A stretch of DNA of 64,000 bases, from positions 16,577,030 through 16,641,029 of the forward strand of contig JAJEKV010000024.1 in the NCBI GenBank assembly GCA_021234155.1, in the 5' to 3' direction. Positions within the stretch are counted from its first letter, which is position 1. Each line of letters begins with the position of its first letter. Below the pieces are notes generated by a model, which saw nothing but the letters and a program-made list of their open reading frames with translations, made no database searches and was not told where the DNA came from. The DNA comes from Isoetes taiwanensis (taxonomy: Eukaryota > Streptophyta > Lycopodiopsida > Isoetales > Isoetaceae). Both the position numbers and the translations under genes were made by a program. Below are positions 1 through 11,838 of the stretch, piece by piece.

Positions 1-661
1 ATTTTATGGGTTAAAAGATACATTAGAAATAACACCTAATTTTTTCTATAGGTTAATAATAATGCTTTTCTACATGCCCTTACTTTTGGAAAACAATAGC
101 TAGGAGCATTAAAAACGATAGCTAGATTTATGTAACACATGTGCTACTTTCTTAAATAACAGGTACTTTTTAAAAAAAAAAACACCTTACTTTGACATTG
201 TACTTTCATTTTTTACATGTAGTAATATCTAAATCTACACATGTTATTTTGAAGGAAAAAATACATGGTTTAGCTAAAAACTACAAGTAGAAAAAAAAAC
301 ACAGATAGAAAAAAGAAAAAAGAACTGTCCTTTTCAATTTTTCATGTGTACTAATATTTAAATTTACAAGTGTTATTTAGAAAACAAACAACACGTGGCT
401 CCTCCAAAAAGCAACAGTCAAGGAAAAACCACATGTTGACAAAAATTTGCTAAAAACAATGGTAAAAAAAAAAGACACGTTCACCAAAAAACACAAAGGT
501 GCTAGAAAAACCACGGTGGGATTTTTTTGCCAAAAAACCACTGTCTCTTTGTGCAAATCCGGATAAACGGGCCACGTGGACTTTTGGGGCCATTTTGGTG
601 TTGTTTTTGGCATTCCGTACAAGTAAAAAACAATTGTGGACCAAAAATTGGGGTCAGTGTG
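1..661. mobile_element. TIR-T: terminal part of a TIR DNA transposon (one end)
   Basis: AT-rich, non-coding, with scattered CCAC/AAACCAC motifs like subterminal repeats. It ends at 661 with the inverted terminal repeat 636-661 (reads GTGGACCAAAAATTGGGGTC, then AGTGTG). The same terminus, in the same orientation, is at 13648-13673. Here it abuts the right half of a LINE ORF1, there the left half. The junctions fit a single insertion with a 3-bp duplication TCC (662-664; GGA at 13674-13676). Three-bp duplications and CAC-type ends recall CACTA or PIF/Harbinger elements, but no transposase is visible and the superfamily is not assigned. The other part of this end lies left of the window. Confidence 0.65.
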
Positions 662-1245
662 TCCTCCTGATCTAATGGCTCATCAATTTCTAGTTGCAAT
701 TGCAACGGGACTTGGGGTTCATATCTCACATTCCATCATGAGTGGTCCAAGGATTTGTGTTTCTATGCCTGTGGACTCGCCTTTGCCAGATTGTGTAGTT
801 GTGAAGAGCGGGCCCTGGTATAAGAAGTTGAATCTTAAGCTTCTGAATGGTCCAGAATTAGCTCGTTTGTTTTGCTAGCTTTCGTCGAGGTACTCGTGCA
901 TCTCAGGAATCTGTTCAACATTCTTCTCAGGTTCAAGCTCCTACTATTATTTCTTCATCTATTCATGATCAACCTTTGCCAGTTGTCTTGCATTCCTTGG
1001 CTATGGAAGATGTTCTACACACAGTTCCAATGGTGTCGTCCTTAGCACCATCAACTGCAGCTAAAGTTCCTACCACTCCCCCCCTTTTTGCTTCTGCTTC
1101 TCATGTTTCTGAGGTTGTTATGGCTGATGGTCCTAATCTTCAATGCGCTAAAGAGTCATGGCAACAGGTCAATTGGAAGAAGGCAGCGAGGAAGAAGTCG
1201 GTTATGTCATCTCACGAGGCTATCTTGCCTCGTTCTATTCAGTAG
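662..1245 (+). pseudogene. LINE ORF1, C-terminal half (DUF4283-linked region), broken
   Basis: Reading through one frame change near 880-975, this encodes the region that normally follows DUF4283 in plant LINE ORF1 proteins: a PPDLMAHQFL segment, then PRICVSMPVDSPLPDCVVV, the strand-like motif that precedes the zinc knuckle, then a Ser/Thr/Pro-rich tail ending WKKAARKKSV. ORF1 proteins bind the LINE RNA. The CCHC zinc knuckle expected after PELARLFC is not present. The 5' edge is the TIR-T insertion; the missing N-terminal half is at 13677-14559 on the minus strand. No ORF2 follows: the ORF runs into a 3' UTR and poly(A), so this LINE copy carries ORF1 alone. Family assignment is from motif reading only. 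Confidence 0.6.
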
Positions 1246-1495
1246 CATGATACTTGATGTATGTTGATGATCATCCCGATGTTGCAGAACATGTTGATTG
1301 TGATGAGGCCATAAAACGCCTCAAGGTGACACAAGGAGTATGATTATGTACTATGTTTGGGTGGTTTTGCTTAGTGGACCATCTCGTCCTCTAGGTTTTG
1401 AGTCCCATGTCACAGGTCCCTTGTATGTATCTTGATATTCCTTGATAATAGATTGTCGTCCTTTACAAAAAAAAAAAAAAAAGGGAACATGGAGA
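1246..1495 (+). mobile_element. LINE 3' UTR, poly(A) tail and target-site duplication
   Basis: About 220 bp of 3' UTR ends in 16 A residues (1467-1482). It contains TTTGGGTGGTTTTG (1358-1371), a motif also found in the 3' UTRs at 9748 and 11594, so these LINEs are related. Immediately after the poly(A), GGAACATGGAGA (1484-1495) is the reverse complement of TCTCCATGTTCC at 14763-14774, next to the LINE 5' end. This is the target-site duplication of the LINE in Copia-A, with the LINE antisense to the Copia. Confidence 0.75.
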
Positions 1496-1645
1496 GCTCC
1501 TAGAATATAAACACCAGATGAGGCCTGTATACGTAAGTCTCCAATACCTTTGACTTTATGACAAGTATCGTCGCCAAGATACACCAATTTTTGAAAGTGA
1601 ATAGGAAAATAATTCACCAAATGCTCTTTGGCATAAGTCATGTGA
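1484..1645 (-). pseudogene. Copia-A protease / pre-integrase junction fragment
   Basis: On the minus strand this encodes a segment opening HMTYAKEHL and continuing through VYLGDD, KVKGIG and ALHVP, the C-terminal part of a Ty1/Copia aspartic protease and the start of the GAG-pre-integrase region (typical VY.GD....V.G.G......LHVP). It begins at the LTR-N insertion (target duplication GAAGT, 1646-1650) and ends at the LINE insertion. The preceding residues, with the DSGAT-type active site changed to DSEAT, are at 9357 on the minus strand. The following residues (LHVPGLCRTLFSF) are at 14763 on the plus strand. Confidence 0.8.
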
Positions 1646-1804
1646 GAAGTTATAACGGGCCTGCTGGGTTAACCCTCCAGGTAACCCAAAATCCCATCTA
1701 AGCTTGAATGAGTCAATGACAAATTGTTATCCATGAGTTCAATAATGTAATTCTACTGAAGAAATCTTGGTAAAGAATTGAATCTTTGTCTTCAAATCCA
1801 CAGT

Positions 1805-1865
1805 TAGAATAGAATAGAATAGAATAGAATAGAATAGAATAGAATAGAATAGAATAGAATAGAAT
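1805..1865 (-). repeat. (AGAAT)n pentanucleotide tail of a LINE
   Basis: About twelve copies of AGAAT (ATTCT on the LINE strand). The same pentamer ends the LINEs at 38435, 44576 and 55299, so it is the 3' tail of the family and not an unrelated microsatellite. Confidence 0.85.
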
Positions 1866-1919
1866 TGTTTTTATCGTCCACGGAGACCAATCGGCCTATG
1901 GGACCCAATACAAAAAGCG

Positions 1920-2004
1920 CAGTAGTCACATTACTGCCCGGATTAAAAAACCCCCGCCCCAAAGGGTTTTCGAGTGAAAAAACGTGGCAGCAATAAGACT
2001 GCTG
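1920..2004 (-). other. H hairpin 1 (LINE 3' UTR)
   Basis: Outer stem of about 19 bp (CAGTAGTCACATTACTGCC with GGCAGCAATAAGACTGCTG) encloses the conserved core, which on the minus strand has a GGGTTTTC-type inner hairpin half, a G-rich stretch and TTTTTTAATCC. One of six members, compared in the findings. It lies about 60 bp from the LINE tail. Confidence 0.7.
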
Positions 2005-2011
2005 ACAACGA

Positions 2012-3419
2012 TTAAATGGTTGACTGGGGGCATATCTGAGCCCTCAAGTCCAAGGTACTTCCCCGAATGTATGATCCGAAAGTGCGCGCCCGTCGTGCCC
2101 GTATCATGTGTAGCGGCTCATCGGGTCTAATCAACCGAGCATAAGCGTGTCCGAATCGATCATATCTTGCCGGCAGCTCGGAAAATGTGACACTCATCCT
2201 CAACGGCTCCCGTCGGGCAAAGACCGACAAACCCTATCCCCGACGTGGCTCCCCAATCCATCGACTGTCTCAATCCGGAGATGGTGGGCACTGTCGCGAA
2301 TGGAGGCGATATGCCCGCGCTTTTTCATGGGCGGATGTGAATGTAGGTAGCGCCAGGGGCCTCGTTCTAACGTGGGGTTTATGTCTTTGCTTGTAATGTC
2401 TTTGTTTTGACTTGCTCCAGGGCCCCGGAATCCCAAAGCTTGCCGGAGAAACAAGAATCAAGGTAACATCTCAGTCGTCGCGATGCGCCTCTGTTTTTCT
2501 ACCTGGATGCACATGTGCTCTGGACATTCCATCTAGTTAGCCACTTTGCACTCTTTTATCCTTCCGGCAATTCTTGAGTCGTTGTGGTCCCATTGCCCTT
2601 TGCATAAGCCAAGTCGCGGTAGATGATCGTCATCCATATTTACCACCTTACGGAAATAGGCGATGTGTCTATCAAGGGTCGCTGCCGGGTGGCGAGAAAC
2701 CCGTCTCCCGCAACAAAATTTGATATGGGACCGTGGATTTCACTCCGAGTGCCCGTACTAAGAAGGCCTTCTGCACCTGTTCTAAGTCGCTCCAAGTAGC
2801 AAGGGACACCACTGGGCCCCAGACTTCAACCCCGTAGAAAAGAACGGGCTCTACCAATACCCTGAACAAATGTGCCTGATGTCCCCAATCATACAATTCT
2901 GCTCTGTGGTTATTGTTCTGCATTGCATAAAGTGCTTTCTAGCCTGCTGCTACACGCAATCTTATGGAAGTGTCCCAGCATAGTGTAGAAGGAAACTCCA
3001 CTCCCAGATACTTGTAAGTGGGTGTCACCTCCACTTGTTGCCCTCGATAAGTGAATGAAGGGGGCCTTGGATGGCGCGAGGATGAGATTAGGACCACCTT
3101 AGTCTTGGCCAGATTGACGTTCATGTCTGTGACCTAGCAGAATGTATCTAGAGCATCTAAGTGAGACTGCATATCCTCTGGAGTGTGAGCTAAGAGGTCA
3201 ACATCATCTGCATAGATGAGTTTCCTGATGACCTGATGCAAAAGTTGGGTCCCGCCACCTCCATTGTCCATGAGCCAGTGTTCCAACTAGTCAATGTACA
3301 GACCAAACAATGTTGGGGAAAGAGGACATCCCTGACGGACCCCAATACTGCTAGTGAATGGTTGTCCTGTCATCCGCATCTGACCTGAACAACTCTCGTA
3401 CAACCTGTATACTGCATTA
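2012..3419 (-). pseudogene. LINE ORF2, RT palm to C-terminus, degraded
   Basis: On the minus strand, segments in several frames give RT motif B (IGVRQGCPLSPTLFGLYID, about 3287-3343), motif C as KLIYADDVDLLAHTPEDM (about 3175-3230), NLAKTKV (about 3110), thumb-like YKYLGVEF, then EPVLFYGVEVWGPV and a C-terminal region with HHLRIET. Several frameshifts and stops break it, and the C-terminal zinc motif seen in related copies is lost. The product of an intact copy would be the LINE polyprotein, copying its RNA at the target site. Its closest relative here is the LINE at 52441-55299. Confidence 0.75.
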
Positions 3420-5809
3420 TAGAAGTACATACATATTTGAAACATAATTGTATAGCACTCTTGTGGCATATACAAGATAATGATATGCAGTTTAATATCC
3501 ATAAGCTCCAGAAATGATAAGGCCTTTCTAAAGGCATACATAGTCCTTATAAGTAAAGACTGCACGTAGTCGTGCCCCTCATTTGCCCTGCTGCATCTTG
3601 CTATCTCTGAAACTGCTTACACCATGAACATGGGGGTTAGTCTTAAAGACTAAGTGAGAGTTTGAGAGGCATTTAGAAAATGATGGCATAATCAACAAAA
3701 AATATGTACGATGTGCCAATCACAAGAATAATTCTCATACTGAGATGCCTCACCTAAGAATCCCTCTATGCTAGAAACCAGTAATGCAGTATTAGCACAT
3801 AACATGAACAATGATAATGAGAACCAAAACATCATCAAGCCATCCAAATAAGATGTAAATGCATATGTCATAACCTTACAATATCAAGAGGTAATCATGA
3901 GACCATGAGGAACCATGAAATAACCATGAGATATCCATAAGCATGCAATGCCTACTCCGGTTCTATGAAGGCCACCTGGACTGATCAGGCCCTGCAGCAA
4001 ATACGGGCATGTGTACACATTCTCCTAGCCTGCGTCCAGCACTAGAGGACCACTTCCAAGCCATGTAGTGCGACGAAGCACCCTCGCTGGGGTGACAACG
4101 CCCGATGTCAAGCACAAGAACAACCGCGAGTCCAAGCCACCGCAATTGGACTCCGGCCCCGGAGACACTCATGTATCAGCCAAGAACATAGCATATGCCC
4201 CACAAGAATTTGAACCATGTTTATCATCATATGATCCAAGAATCAAGAGTCATAATTCACGTATATTTCCTATGCATTTACCAGAAACAACATAAGGCAA
4301 TGCCAACATTTGCAATGATATCATAGACAGATCACATTCATGTTCTACCACATGGTGTCAAATATTCAACAAGTACATGCTAGCATAATGCAACCTTGAC
4401 ACATCACCATGGTATCCAAGCATTTTAGCATGTCTAGATATATTGTAGAAGAACACATAAAAGGTCTAGCATTTTCCTCCCCATAGGAAAAGCTTATTCT
4501 AGGATGTCATAATGTTCTATTCCCAAACAATCATGATATCCCTACAATTTATATCCATATAAGGTACAAGGATCACCTAGCAACTACAGCATACTTCTAC
4601 CAGCATGCTTTCCAAAAGTCACTTTCTCCATAAAGAGTGGAACAGTTTACAGAATACTCATATGCATTTCAATATGTTAGCTTGTCTTTCTTACTAATAA
4701 TTTAATTACATAACTTAGCATTTTATTTGGCCATCAATACTTCATGCCATTGCTATACTGCAGAAGCCCCTATAAGCTTCTTTAGGCCGCTTTGGCATAC
4801 ATTCTCTTACTATCTAACTGAAAGATTAGCGTATCGCACATAACATCCATAGCTGTTTCTTAGCAGTGCAATTCCCTATCATAGTTTATTTTAGCATCTT
4901 AACTTCAATCTAATCACCAAAGGTATATATACATCTTTGTCTACCTTCTAAATTAGCTTCTTGTCTCATGGAGCCGATGGCGCCTTTCGTGCCCTTGTTA
5001 GAACCTCCATAGTCCATGCAGCCCCCATAGGTTCCAATTGAGTTCTGGCTTCTCCAAGCAGAACAATCTCTATATTGTTGTTGCCAGGATCCCCTTTACA
5101 ATATACAAGGTCTGCCCTACTATCTACAATTCTAAGGACTATTCCCAGACTTCTTCTTCTTATATACCAATGTGGCAAAAGACATTCAATCTCACATTAT
5201 CACATTCAGGATCACCCAGATTCCTTTATACTCTTAATTCAAATTAAATCATGATTCTCTTTCAACAAGAATGATCTAAGCAATCTAAGCTTCCACTGGT
5301 ATAAGCGAAAAACCATCCACCTGAGAACCACTTCAATGACGATCCTTTGACTCCTTGTACCTTTTTTCTTCAAAATATCCCCTCCCTTCAGCTCCTAGCT
5401 CCAGGAAGCAAGCTGCACAAAGAGATACAATGGTGCAGTCAATTCTGATATAGCTTCACTCTTTCTGCCATATCTCCCTCATAGGGATGAATGTTGGCTT
5501 TATCAGACCCAATCCAGAAAGCTAATTTGAAGATCTTGCCAACAAAGTAAGAATCACCCGAATTGGATCTCAGGTTGCCGAGATATAATGCTCCAAATGT
5601 TCGGCCAGCAAAACTGCCTAAAAATTGCTCCTTCTGCCTCCTTCCAGAAATCCTCATAGAAACTGATGCTTTTTTATTTTATCACATGAATTTAGTATAA
5701 ACTCCTCAAATATTATATGTATTTTCCATGTAATGATCAATTGGAATATTCTCCGTAAGCATCAATAATAAAATGTAAACTACATGCCTGCTAACGGGCC
5801 AAGGATATA

Positions 5810-6799
5810 TCCAACATAGCTCAAGTTATTTCTCAATATATCTTGACCAAATGTTTAAGATCATTCTCTATTTACTCAATCCTTGACCAAATCTGTGTGT
5901 TCTGCAAAGCACTTACTTTTGCCCTTGAGAAATATGAGAATCTTTCAAATCCTCCAAATCCTACTTCAGCTATAATCTTGGATAGAAAACATGTACAAAA
6001 GATTGTAAGAACATGCACAAAACTTTAATCTCCAAATAGAGTCATTGTATAGGATAATAGCATTTTCTTCTCTATCAATACTATAACTATCTTCCAAACT
6101 AGCCATCTTGGCAACCAGAACCATCAAATGCAATCCAGACAAACTTAAGCTCACCTTATATCTTATTCTGGCTGCATTCTTGTTACTCTGAACTCAATTA
6201 TAACCTGTCTCAAATTGAATCAGCAACAGCAGGCGAGGATATATCAACACCTCATACTCAAGGATCCAGAAGCATCAACTCACTACTAGCAAACCACTTA
6301 ATGTCTTCTAAATGTAGAAATAATAACTCACCTGATTTGATAAGGAAAGGCTCACCTTCATATATAATTATATTCTGCTTTATTATTCTTTCGCACTTTA
6401 TCCCAAAATACATTTGCCAATAGGGTCTACCACTCGATCATCAACCAATTGTAGAGAAAATAAGCAAATGTAAAAACCATACCTTCACATCATCCAGCCT
6501 CACTGTTCATGCTCCACATGAAGATGTTTCTATTAGCGTTCTTCATGTTTTGTACAGGATTGAACTAAAACTAGTTCCTTGATCACATGCATCCCACCAG
6601 AGTTATCTACCACATAAAATATAATTAAAGAAACCAATACTAGGATATCATGTCATTACATTTCCATACTTGATATCCATCGCACATCCTAGATCGTCAT
6701 ACATACATGATCTAAAATATTATCATTAGCACCATCCAACAACCCATAACCTCATCTGAAATTTCTAATCCACCATATCAACACCAATGATCCAACTAT
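5810..6799 (-). other. Internal region of LTR-N, non-coding
   Basis: About 1 kb of AT-rich sequence between the LTRs. No gag, protease, integrase or RT motif is visible in any frame; only short unconserved frames occur. Confidence 0.6.
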
Positions 6800-6811
6800 G
6801 CTCTGATACCA
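6800..6811 (-). other. tRNA-iMet primer-binding site of LTR-N
   Basis: The minus strand reads TGGTATCAGAGC, the classical plant primer-binding site complementary to the 3' end of initiator tRNA-Met. It lies two bases from the LTR end (6814), the usual spacing. It fixes the element's orientation and identifies 6814-9352 as the 5' LTR. Confidence 0.85.
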
Positions 6812-6813
6812 AC

Positions 6814-9352
6814 TATAACGGGCCTGCTGGGTTAACCCTCCAGGTAACCTGAAATCCCATCTAACTTTGCATGAGTCAATGACAAATCCATGAGTTGAAT
6901 AATGTAATTCTACTGAAGAAATCTTGGTAAAGAATTGAATCTTTGTCTTCAAATCCATAGTTAGAAGTACATACATATTTGAAACATAATTGCATAGCAC
7001 TCTTGTGGCATATACAAGATAATGATATGCAGTTTAATATCCAAAAGCTCCAAAAATGATAAGGCCTTTCTAAAGGCATACAGAGTCCTCATAAGTAAAG
7101 ACTGCCCATAGTTGTGCCCTTCGATTGCCCTGCTACATTCTGCTATCTCTAAAACCGCTTACACCATGAACACGTGGGGTTAGTCTTAAAGACTAAGTGT
7201 GGGTTTGAGGCATTTAGAAAATGATAGCATAATCAACGAGAAACATGTACGATGTGCCGATCACAAGAATAATTCTCATACTTAGATGCCTCACCTAAGA
7301 ATCCCTCTATGCTAGAAACCAGCAATGCAATATTAGCACATAACATGAACAATGATAATAAGAACCAAAACATCATCAAGCCATCCAAATAAGATGTAAA
7401 TGCACATGTCATAACCTTACAATATCAAGAGGTAATCATGAGACGATGAGGAACCATGAAATAACCATGAGATATCCATAAGCATGCAATGCCTACTCCG
7501 GTTCTATGAAGGCCACCTGGACTGATCAGGCCCTGCAGCAAATACGGGCATGTGTACACATTCTCCTAGCCTGCGTCCAGCACTAGAGGACCATTTCCAA
7601 GACATGTAGCGCGACGAAGCACCCTCGCTGCGGCGACAACGCCCGATGTCAAGAACAAGAACAACTGCGAGTCCAAGCCACCACAAATGGACTCCGGCCC
7701 CGGAGAATATGCACTCATGTATCAGCCAAGAACTTAGTATATGCCCCACATGTCAGAGTTTAAACCATGTTTATCATCATATGATCCAAGAATCAAGAGT
7801 CATAATTCACATACATTTCCTATGCATTTACCAAGAACAACATAAGACAATGCCAACATTTGCAATGATATCATAGACAGATCACATTCATGTTCTACCA
7901 CATGATGTCAAATATTCAACAAGTACATGCTAGCATAATGCAACCTTGACACATCACCATGGTATCCAAGCATTTAGCATGTCTAGATATATTATACAAG
8001 AACACATAAAAGATCTAGCATTTTCCTCCCCATAGGAAAAGCTTATTCTAGGATGTCATAATATCCTATTCCTAAACACGATATCCATACAATTCATCCA
8101 TATAAGGTACAAGAATCATCTAGCAACTACAACATACTTCTACCGGCATGCTTCCCAAAAGTCACGCCCTCCATAAGGAATGGAACAGTTTACAAAATAC
8201 TCATATAATGCAATTCAATATGTTAGCTTGTTACTAATAAGTTAATTACATAACTTAGCATTTTATTTGGCAAGCAATACTTCATGCCATTGCCATACTA
8301 CAGAAGCCCCCATAAGCTTCTTTAGGCCGCTTTGGCATACATTTTCTTACTATCTAAGTGAAAGATTAACGTATCGCACATAACCCCCACGGCTGTTTCT
8401 TAGCAGTGCAATTCCCTATCATAGTTTATTTTAGCATCTTAACTTCAATCTAATCACCAAAGGTATATATACATCTTTGTCTACCTTCTAAATTAGCTTC
8501 TTGTCTCATGGAGCCGATGGCGCCTTTCGTGCCCTTGTTAGAACCTCCATGCAGCCCCCCATAAGCTACATGATCTCAAGGTTCCAATTGAGTTCTGGCT
8601 TCTCCAAGCAGAACAATCTCTATATTGCTGTTGCCAGGATCCCCTTTACAATATACAAGGTCTGCCCTACTATCCACAATTCTAAGGACTATTCCCAGAC
8701 TTCTTACAAAAAGCTTAGCTTAGTTCTTACTTCTTCTTATATACCAATGTGGCAAAAGACATTCAATCTCACATTGTCGGGATCACCCAGATTCCTTTAT
8801 ACCCAAGAATGATCTAAGCAATCTAAGCTTCCCCTGGTGTAAGCGGAAAACCACCCACCTGAGAACCACTTCAATGACGATCCTTTGACTCTTTGTACCT
8901 GTTTTCTTCTCAAAATATCCCCTCCTTTCAGCTCCTAGCTCCAGAAAGCAAGCTGCACAAAGAGATACAATGGTGCAGTCAATTCTGTTATAGCTTCACT
9001 CTTTCTGCCATATCTCCCTCATACGGATGAATGTTGGCTTTATCAGACCCAATCCGGAAAGCTGATTTGAAGACCTTTTGAACGAAGTAAGAATTACCAG
9101 AATTGGATCTCGAGTTGCCGAGATATAATGCTCCAAAGGTTCGGCCAGCAAAACTGCCCAAAAATTGCTCCTTCTGCCTCCTTCCAGAAACCCTCATAGA
9201 AACTGATGCTTTTTTGTTTTATCACATGAATTTAGTATAAACTCCTCATACATTATATGTGTTTCTCATGTAATGATCAATTGGAATATTCTCCGTAAGC
9301 ATCAATAATAAAATGTAAACTACATGCCTGCTAACGAGCCAAGCTCGTTATA
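6814..9352 (-). repeat. LTR-N 5' LTR
   Basis: About 2.54 kb, the uninterrupted copy of the long terminal repeat. It starts TATAACGGGCC on the plus strand and ends CTCGTTATA. Short frames inside (for example 7504-7749 on the minus strand) also occur in the other LTR but have no recognisable domain, so I do not call genes. Confidence 0.8.
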
Positions 9353-9356
9353 GAAG

Positions 9357-9718
9357 TGGCTTCTGAATCAACAATGAAATAAGTGGATGAATCCACCAGC
9401 AAAGCCTGAGCTTCATAAACCGTGTTAGTTTTCAAAAAATTGGCAAAGGTGACAATTAAAGTCTTCATGATTGTGCTTGCCACAAAAAGAACACGCTATG
9501 GTCGTTATTGCCAGTAACCCGGGGAAAAGCACGATTCATGCCATCGGAAAAACCGCTACTAGAATCACGTCGAGCAGAAAAATTCCGTCTTGTTCAGATG
9601 CACAGGTCCTTCTTGATGCCCAACAACGAATTGTCAAAGCATTCAGGTGCTCATCAATTGCTAATGAGGTGAAGAGCCGTATTTGGGAGCACTATCTTCA
9701 GATTCATACTTACTTATG
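9357..9718 (-). pseudogene. Copia-A gag C-terminus, zinc knuckle and protease start
   Basis: The minus strand encodes a gag end (SLLGIKKDL, then RNFSARRDSSSGFSDGMNR), a CCHC knuckle CSFCGKHNHEDFNC that fits C-X2-C-X4-H-X4-C after one frameshift, and then YFIVDSEATS, the protease active-site region with the glycine of DSGAT replaced by glutamate. Gag packages the RNA; the protease matures the polyprotein. Several stops and frameshifts are present. It ends at LTR-N and continues at 1645. Upstream gag and the 5' LTR are not recognised beyond the LINE insertions at 9725. Confidence 0.7.
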
Positions 9719-9724
9719 AGTTGT

Positions 9725-9872
9725 TGCTTGCTCTTCATATTGTTTAGATGTTGTATTTGAGTGGGGTGGTTTTGCTCTGGTGGATATTCTCTCCACTGAG
9801 TTATTAGTCCCCATTATACTCTGTAACTTTCTCTGGATAATAAAGGCTCAAGTCCTTCAAAAAAAAAAAAAA
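9725..9872 (+). mobile_element. LINE 3' end with poly(A), 5'-truncated
   Basis: The TTTGAGTGGGGTGGTTTTGC segment and a short 3' UTR end in about 14 A residues (9859-9872). It is related to the 3' UTR at 1358-1482. It lies in the gag region of Copia-A, and another LINE fragment begins directly after its poly(A). Confidence 0.6.
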
Positions 9873-11599
9873 ATCTGGTAAGCAATTTGTTCTCAAAACT
9901 TTTTGCATCTATTATGGAGAAAAAATTGAGCTTGTGGGCAAAAGTCAATCAAAAAAGGGCAGTAGCGCAAGCTGGTTTTAGGCCGGGCAGATCCACATTG
10001 GACCACTTGTTGGTGTTGAAAACGGTCTTTGATAATGTTAAAGGAACAAAAAAACCAGTGTATGTGGCATCCGTTGACTTTAAGAAAGCCTTTGATAAGG
10101 TCCCACGGGTGCAATTATGGGAAAGATTAGAAACGCTTAATGTGCCACTTGAGCTTAGAACTGCAGTACAGGTGCTCTATGAGAAAGCGCTTGTAGAATT
10201 ATCACAACCTTTTTCATTAGAGGTTTCAGCCCATGTGGAAAGTGACATTGGAGTGAAACAGGGTTGCCCGATGTCTCCCACCTTATTTGGCTTGTTCATT
10301 GATGGTCTAGAAGCTTGGCTACATAATAATTGCTCAGGAGGTACTGAAGTGCATGGCTACATTGTGCAGTTACTGATGTATGCCGATGATGTTATATTTG
10401 CAAGATCAAAAGAACACATGCAAAAACACCTAGATGGATTGGCTGCATTTTGTGATCAAACATGCATGCAAGTGAACTTAGACAAGACAAGTGTTATGAC
10501 GGTTGGTGCTCTCAAACAGGAACCTATTTTCAGATATAAAGGGAGTATTGTGAGTATATGCGATTCCTATAAATATTTGGGCCTTATATTCAGCAGGAAT
10601 CATAGATGGAATATGTGTATTTCACAACGAATTGATGGAGGGCAAAGAGTCTTATATGCATTGCATAGCATGTGTAGGAGGTCTCATTTATGGTCTTGGA
10701 ACCTTAAAGTAAAGCTGTATCAGTCACTTGTGCAAAGTGTAGTCCTATATGGATATGAAATCTGGGGGCCAAGCATTCCACAATGTCTTTGGGATGATAT
10801 AGAACAAGTCTTGAAGAAGTTCTTAAGGCTTGAGTTGGGAGTGAAAGCTCAAACACCCTACCCTATGATGTTGACGGAAAGTGGGCTCATGCCACTTGAG
10901 GGAGAAGCTATTTTGAGGTGTATTATGTACCTCAAGAAGGTGTTGGCATTGGATGATTCTCGGCTTGCCCACAAAGCTTTGGTATCAAGTAAAGAGAAAG
11001 AGTTATTACATGTTGTAACGAAATGGCTCCAAAAATGGGATATCCAATGGGATGAAGTGATCTTGGTTGACTCAGATCTAAGACAATGGATCTCTAAGAA
11101 GATACTTATGAAGATGTGGAGGCAGCCCAAAACTAAGATGATCTTATACAAGCAAAGCATAAATCCGAATTTGACGCCATCTACACACTTACAAGAAAAT
11201 ATTTCAATACAAAAGAGACATTCTATCTGCAAGATTCGTCTTAGCTCCCACCATTTGGGGGTAGAAGTGGGGAGATGGGGGCATATCATACCACGAGATC
11301 AAAGATACTGCAAGGTATGTGATTCAAACCAGGTTGAGGATGAAGATCATACATTGCTTCGATGTAGGGCCTATGGAGCAATTCGAGATAAACATGGTAT
11401 TCATTATAATGATCTACCCACCCTTTTTACACTTAATAGTGATATGTTGGGGAAGTATTTGACTGAACTTCTTCAACATAGGGATACTTGTTTAAGTTCT
11501 CACACTGCTGTTAATGTTGATAATTCAGATAGTTTGAGTGAGAGTGATGAGCTAGATGAGGATTCGGAAACTCATCTATTATTTTATGAAGATGTTTGA
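9873..11599 (+). CDS. LINE ORF2 fragment: reverse transcriptase with C-terminal CCHC motif
   Basis: The longest open frame in the window (570 residues from the Met at 9887; open from 9873). RT motifs occur in order: QAGFRPGRST, motif A VASVDFKKAFDKVPR (residues about 64-78), motif B GVKQGCPMSPTLFGLFID (about 122-139), motif C LLMYADDVIFA (about 162-172) and NLDKT. The C-terminal part has CKVC...H....C (C-X2-C-X9-H-X4-C), the nucleic-acid-binding finger of LINE ORF2. The endonuclease domain is missing, so the copy is 5'-truncated. The absence of stops suggests a young insertion. The C-terminus is acidic (SDELDEDSE). It starts exactly at the poly(A) of the preceding LINE. It is not expected to be expressed as a working enzyme. 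Confidence 0.85.
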
Positions 11600-11808
<209 letters not shown>

Positions 11809-11838
11809 CGTCGGCCACATGCTCGTAAAAAAATGCAT

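Larger units (their letters stand above)
1810..3419 (-). mobile_element. 5'-truncated LINE with (AGAAT)n tail, inserted in the LTR-N LTR
   Basis: Flanked by TAGAA (1805-1809, 3420-3424), and absent from the other LTR copy at about 6961, which proves insertion. On its own (minus) strand it has partial ORF2, a 3' UTR with hairpin H, the phrase GGTCTCCGTGGACGATAAAAA and a (ATTCT)n tail. It is truncated within the RT domain, the usual result of incomplete target-primed reverse transcription. Confidence 0.8.
1651..5809 (-). repeat. LTR-N 3' LTR (split by a LINE)
   Basis: Matches 6814-9352 along its length once the 1810-3419 LINE and its TAGAA duplication are removed: net length about 2,544 against 2,539 bp. 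Differences are scattered substitutions and small indels. The left end TATAACGGGC is intact; the inner end reads AAGGATATA instead of AAGCTCGTTATA. A clear polypurine tract is not seen next to the inner end. Confidence 0.8.
1651..9352 (-). mobile_element. LTR-N: non-autonomous LTR retrotransposon with TA...TA termini
   Basis: Two direct terminal repeats (1651-5809, carrying a LINE insertion, and 6814-9352) flank an internal region of about 1.0 kb. Termini are TATAACG...CGTTATA rather than TG...CA. The flanking direct repeat GAAGT (1646-1650, 9353-9357) is a 5-bp target duplication; removing the element joins the two Copia-A protease pieces in frame as DSEAT-SHMTY. A primer-binding site for initiator tRNA-Met next to the right LTR sets the orientation as minus. 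No gag or pol is visible, so it must have been moved by enzymes of another element. Long LTRs of about 2.54 kb with a 1 kb interior resemble neither classical TRIMs nor classical LARDs. Confidence 0.8.

Noticed and set aside
3963-8812. Similar short frames in both halves (for example 3963-4172 and 7504-7749)
   Set aside because: They are duplicated because they lie in the two LTRs of LTR-N; no conserved domain or start context supports coding.
9471-9719. 82-residue plus-strand frame
   Set aside because: The opposite strand encodes Copia gag with a CCHC knuckle; the plus frame has no motif.
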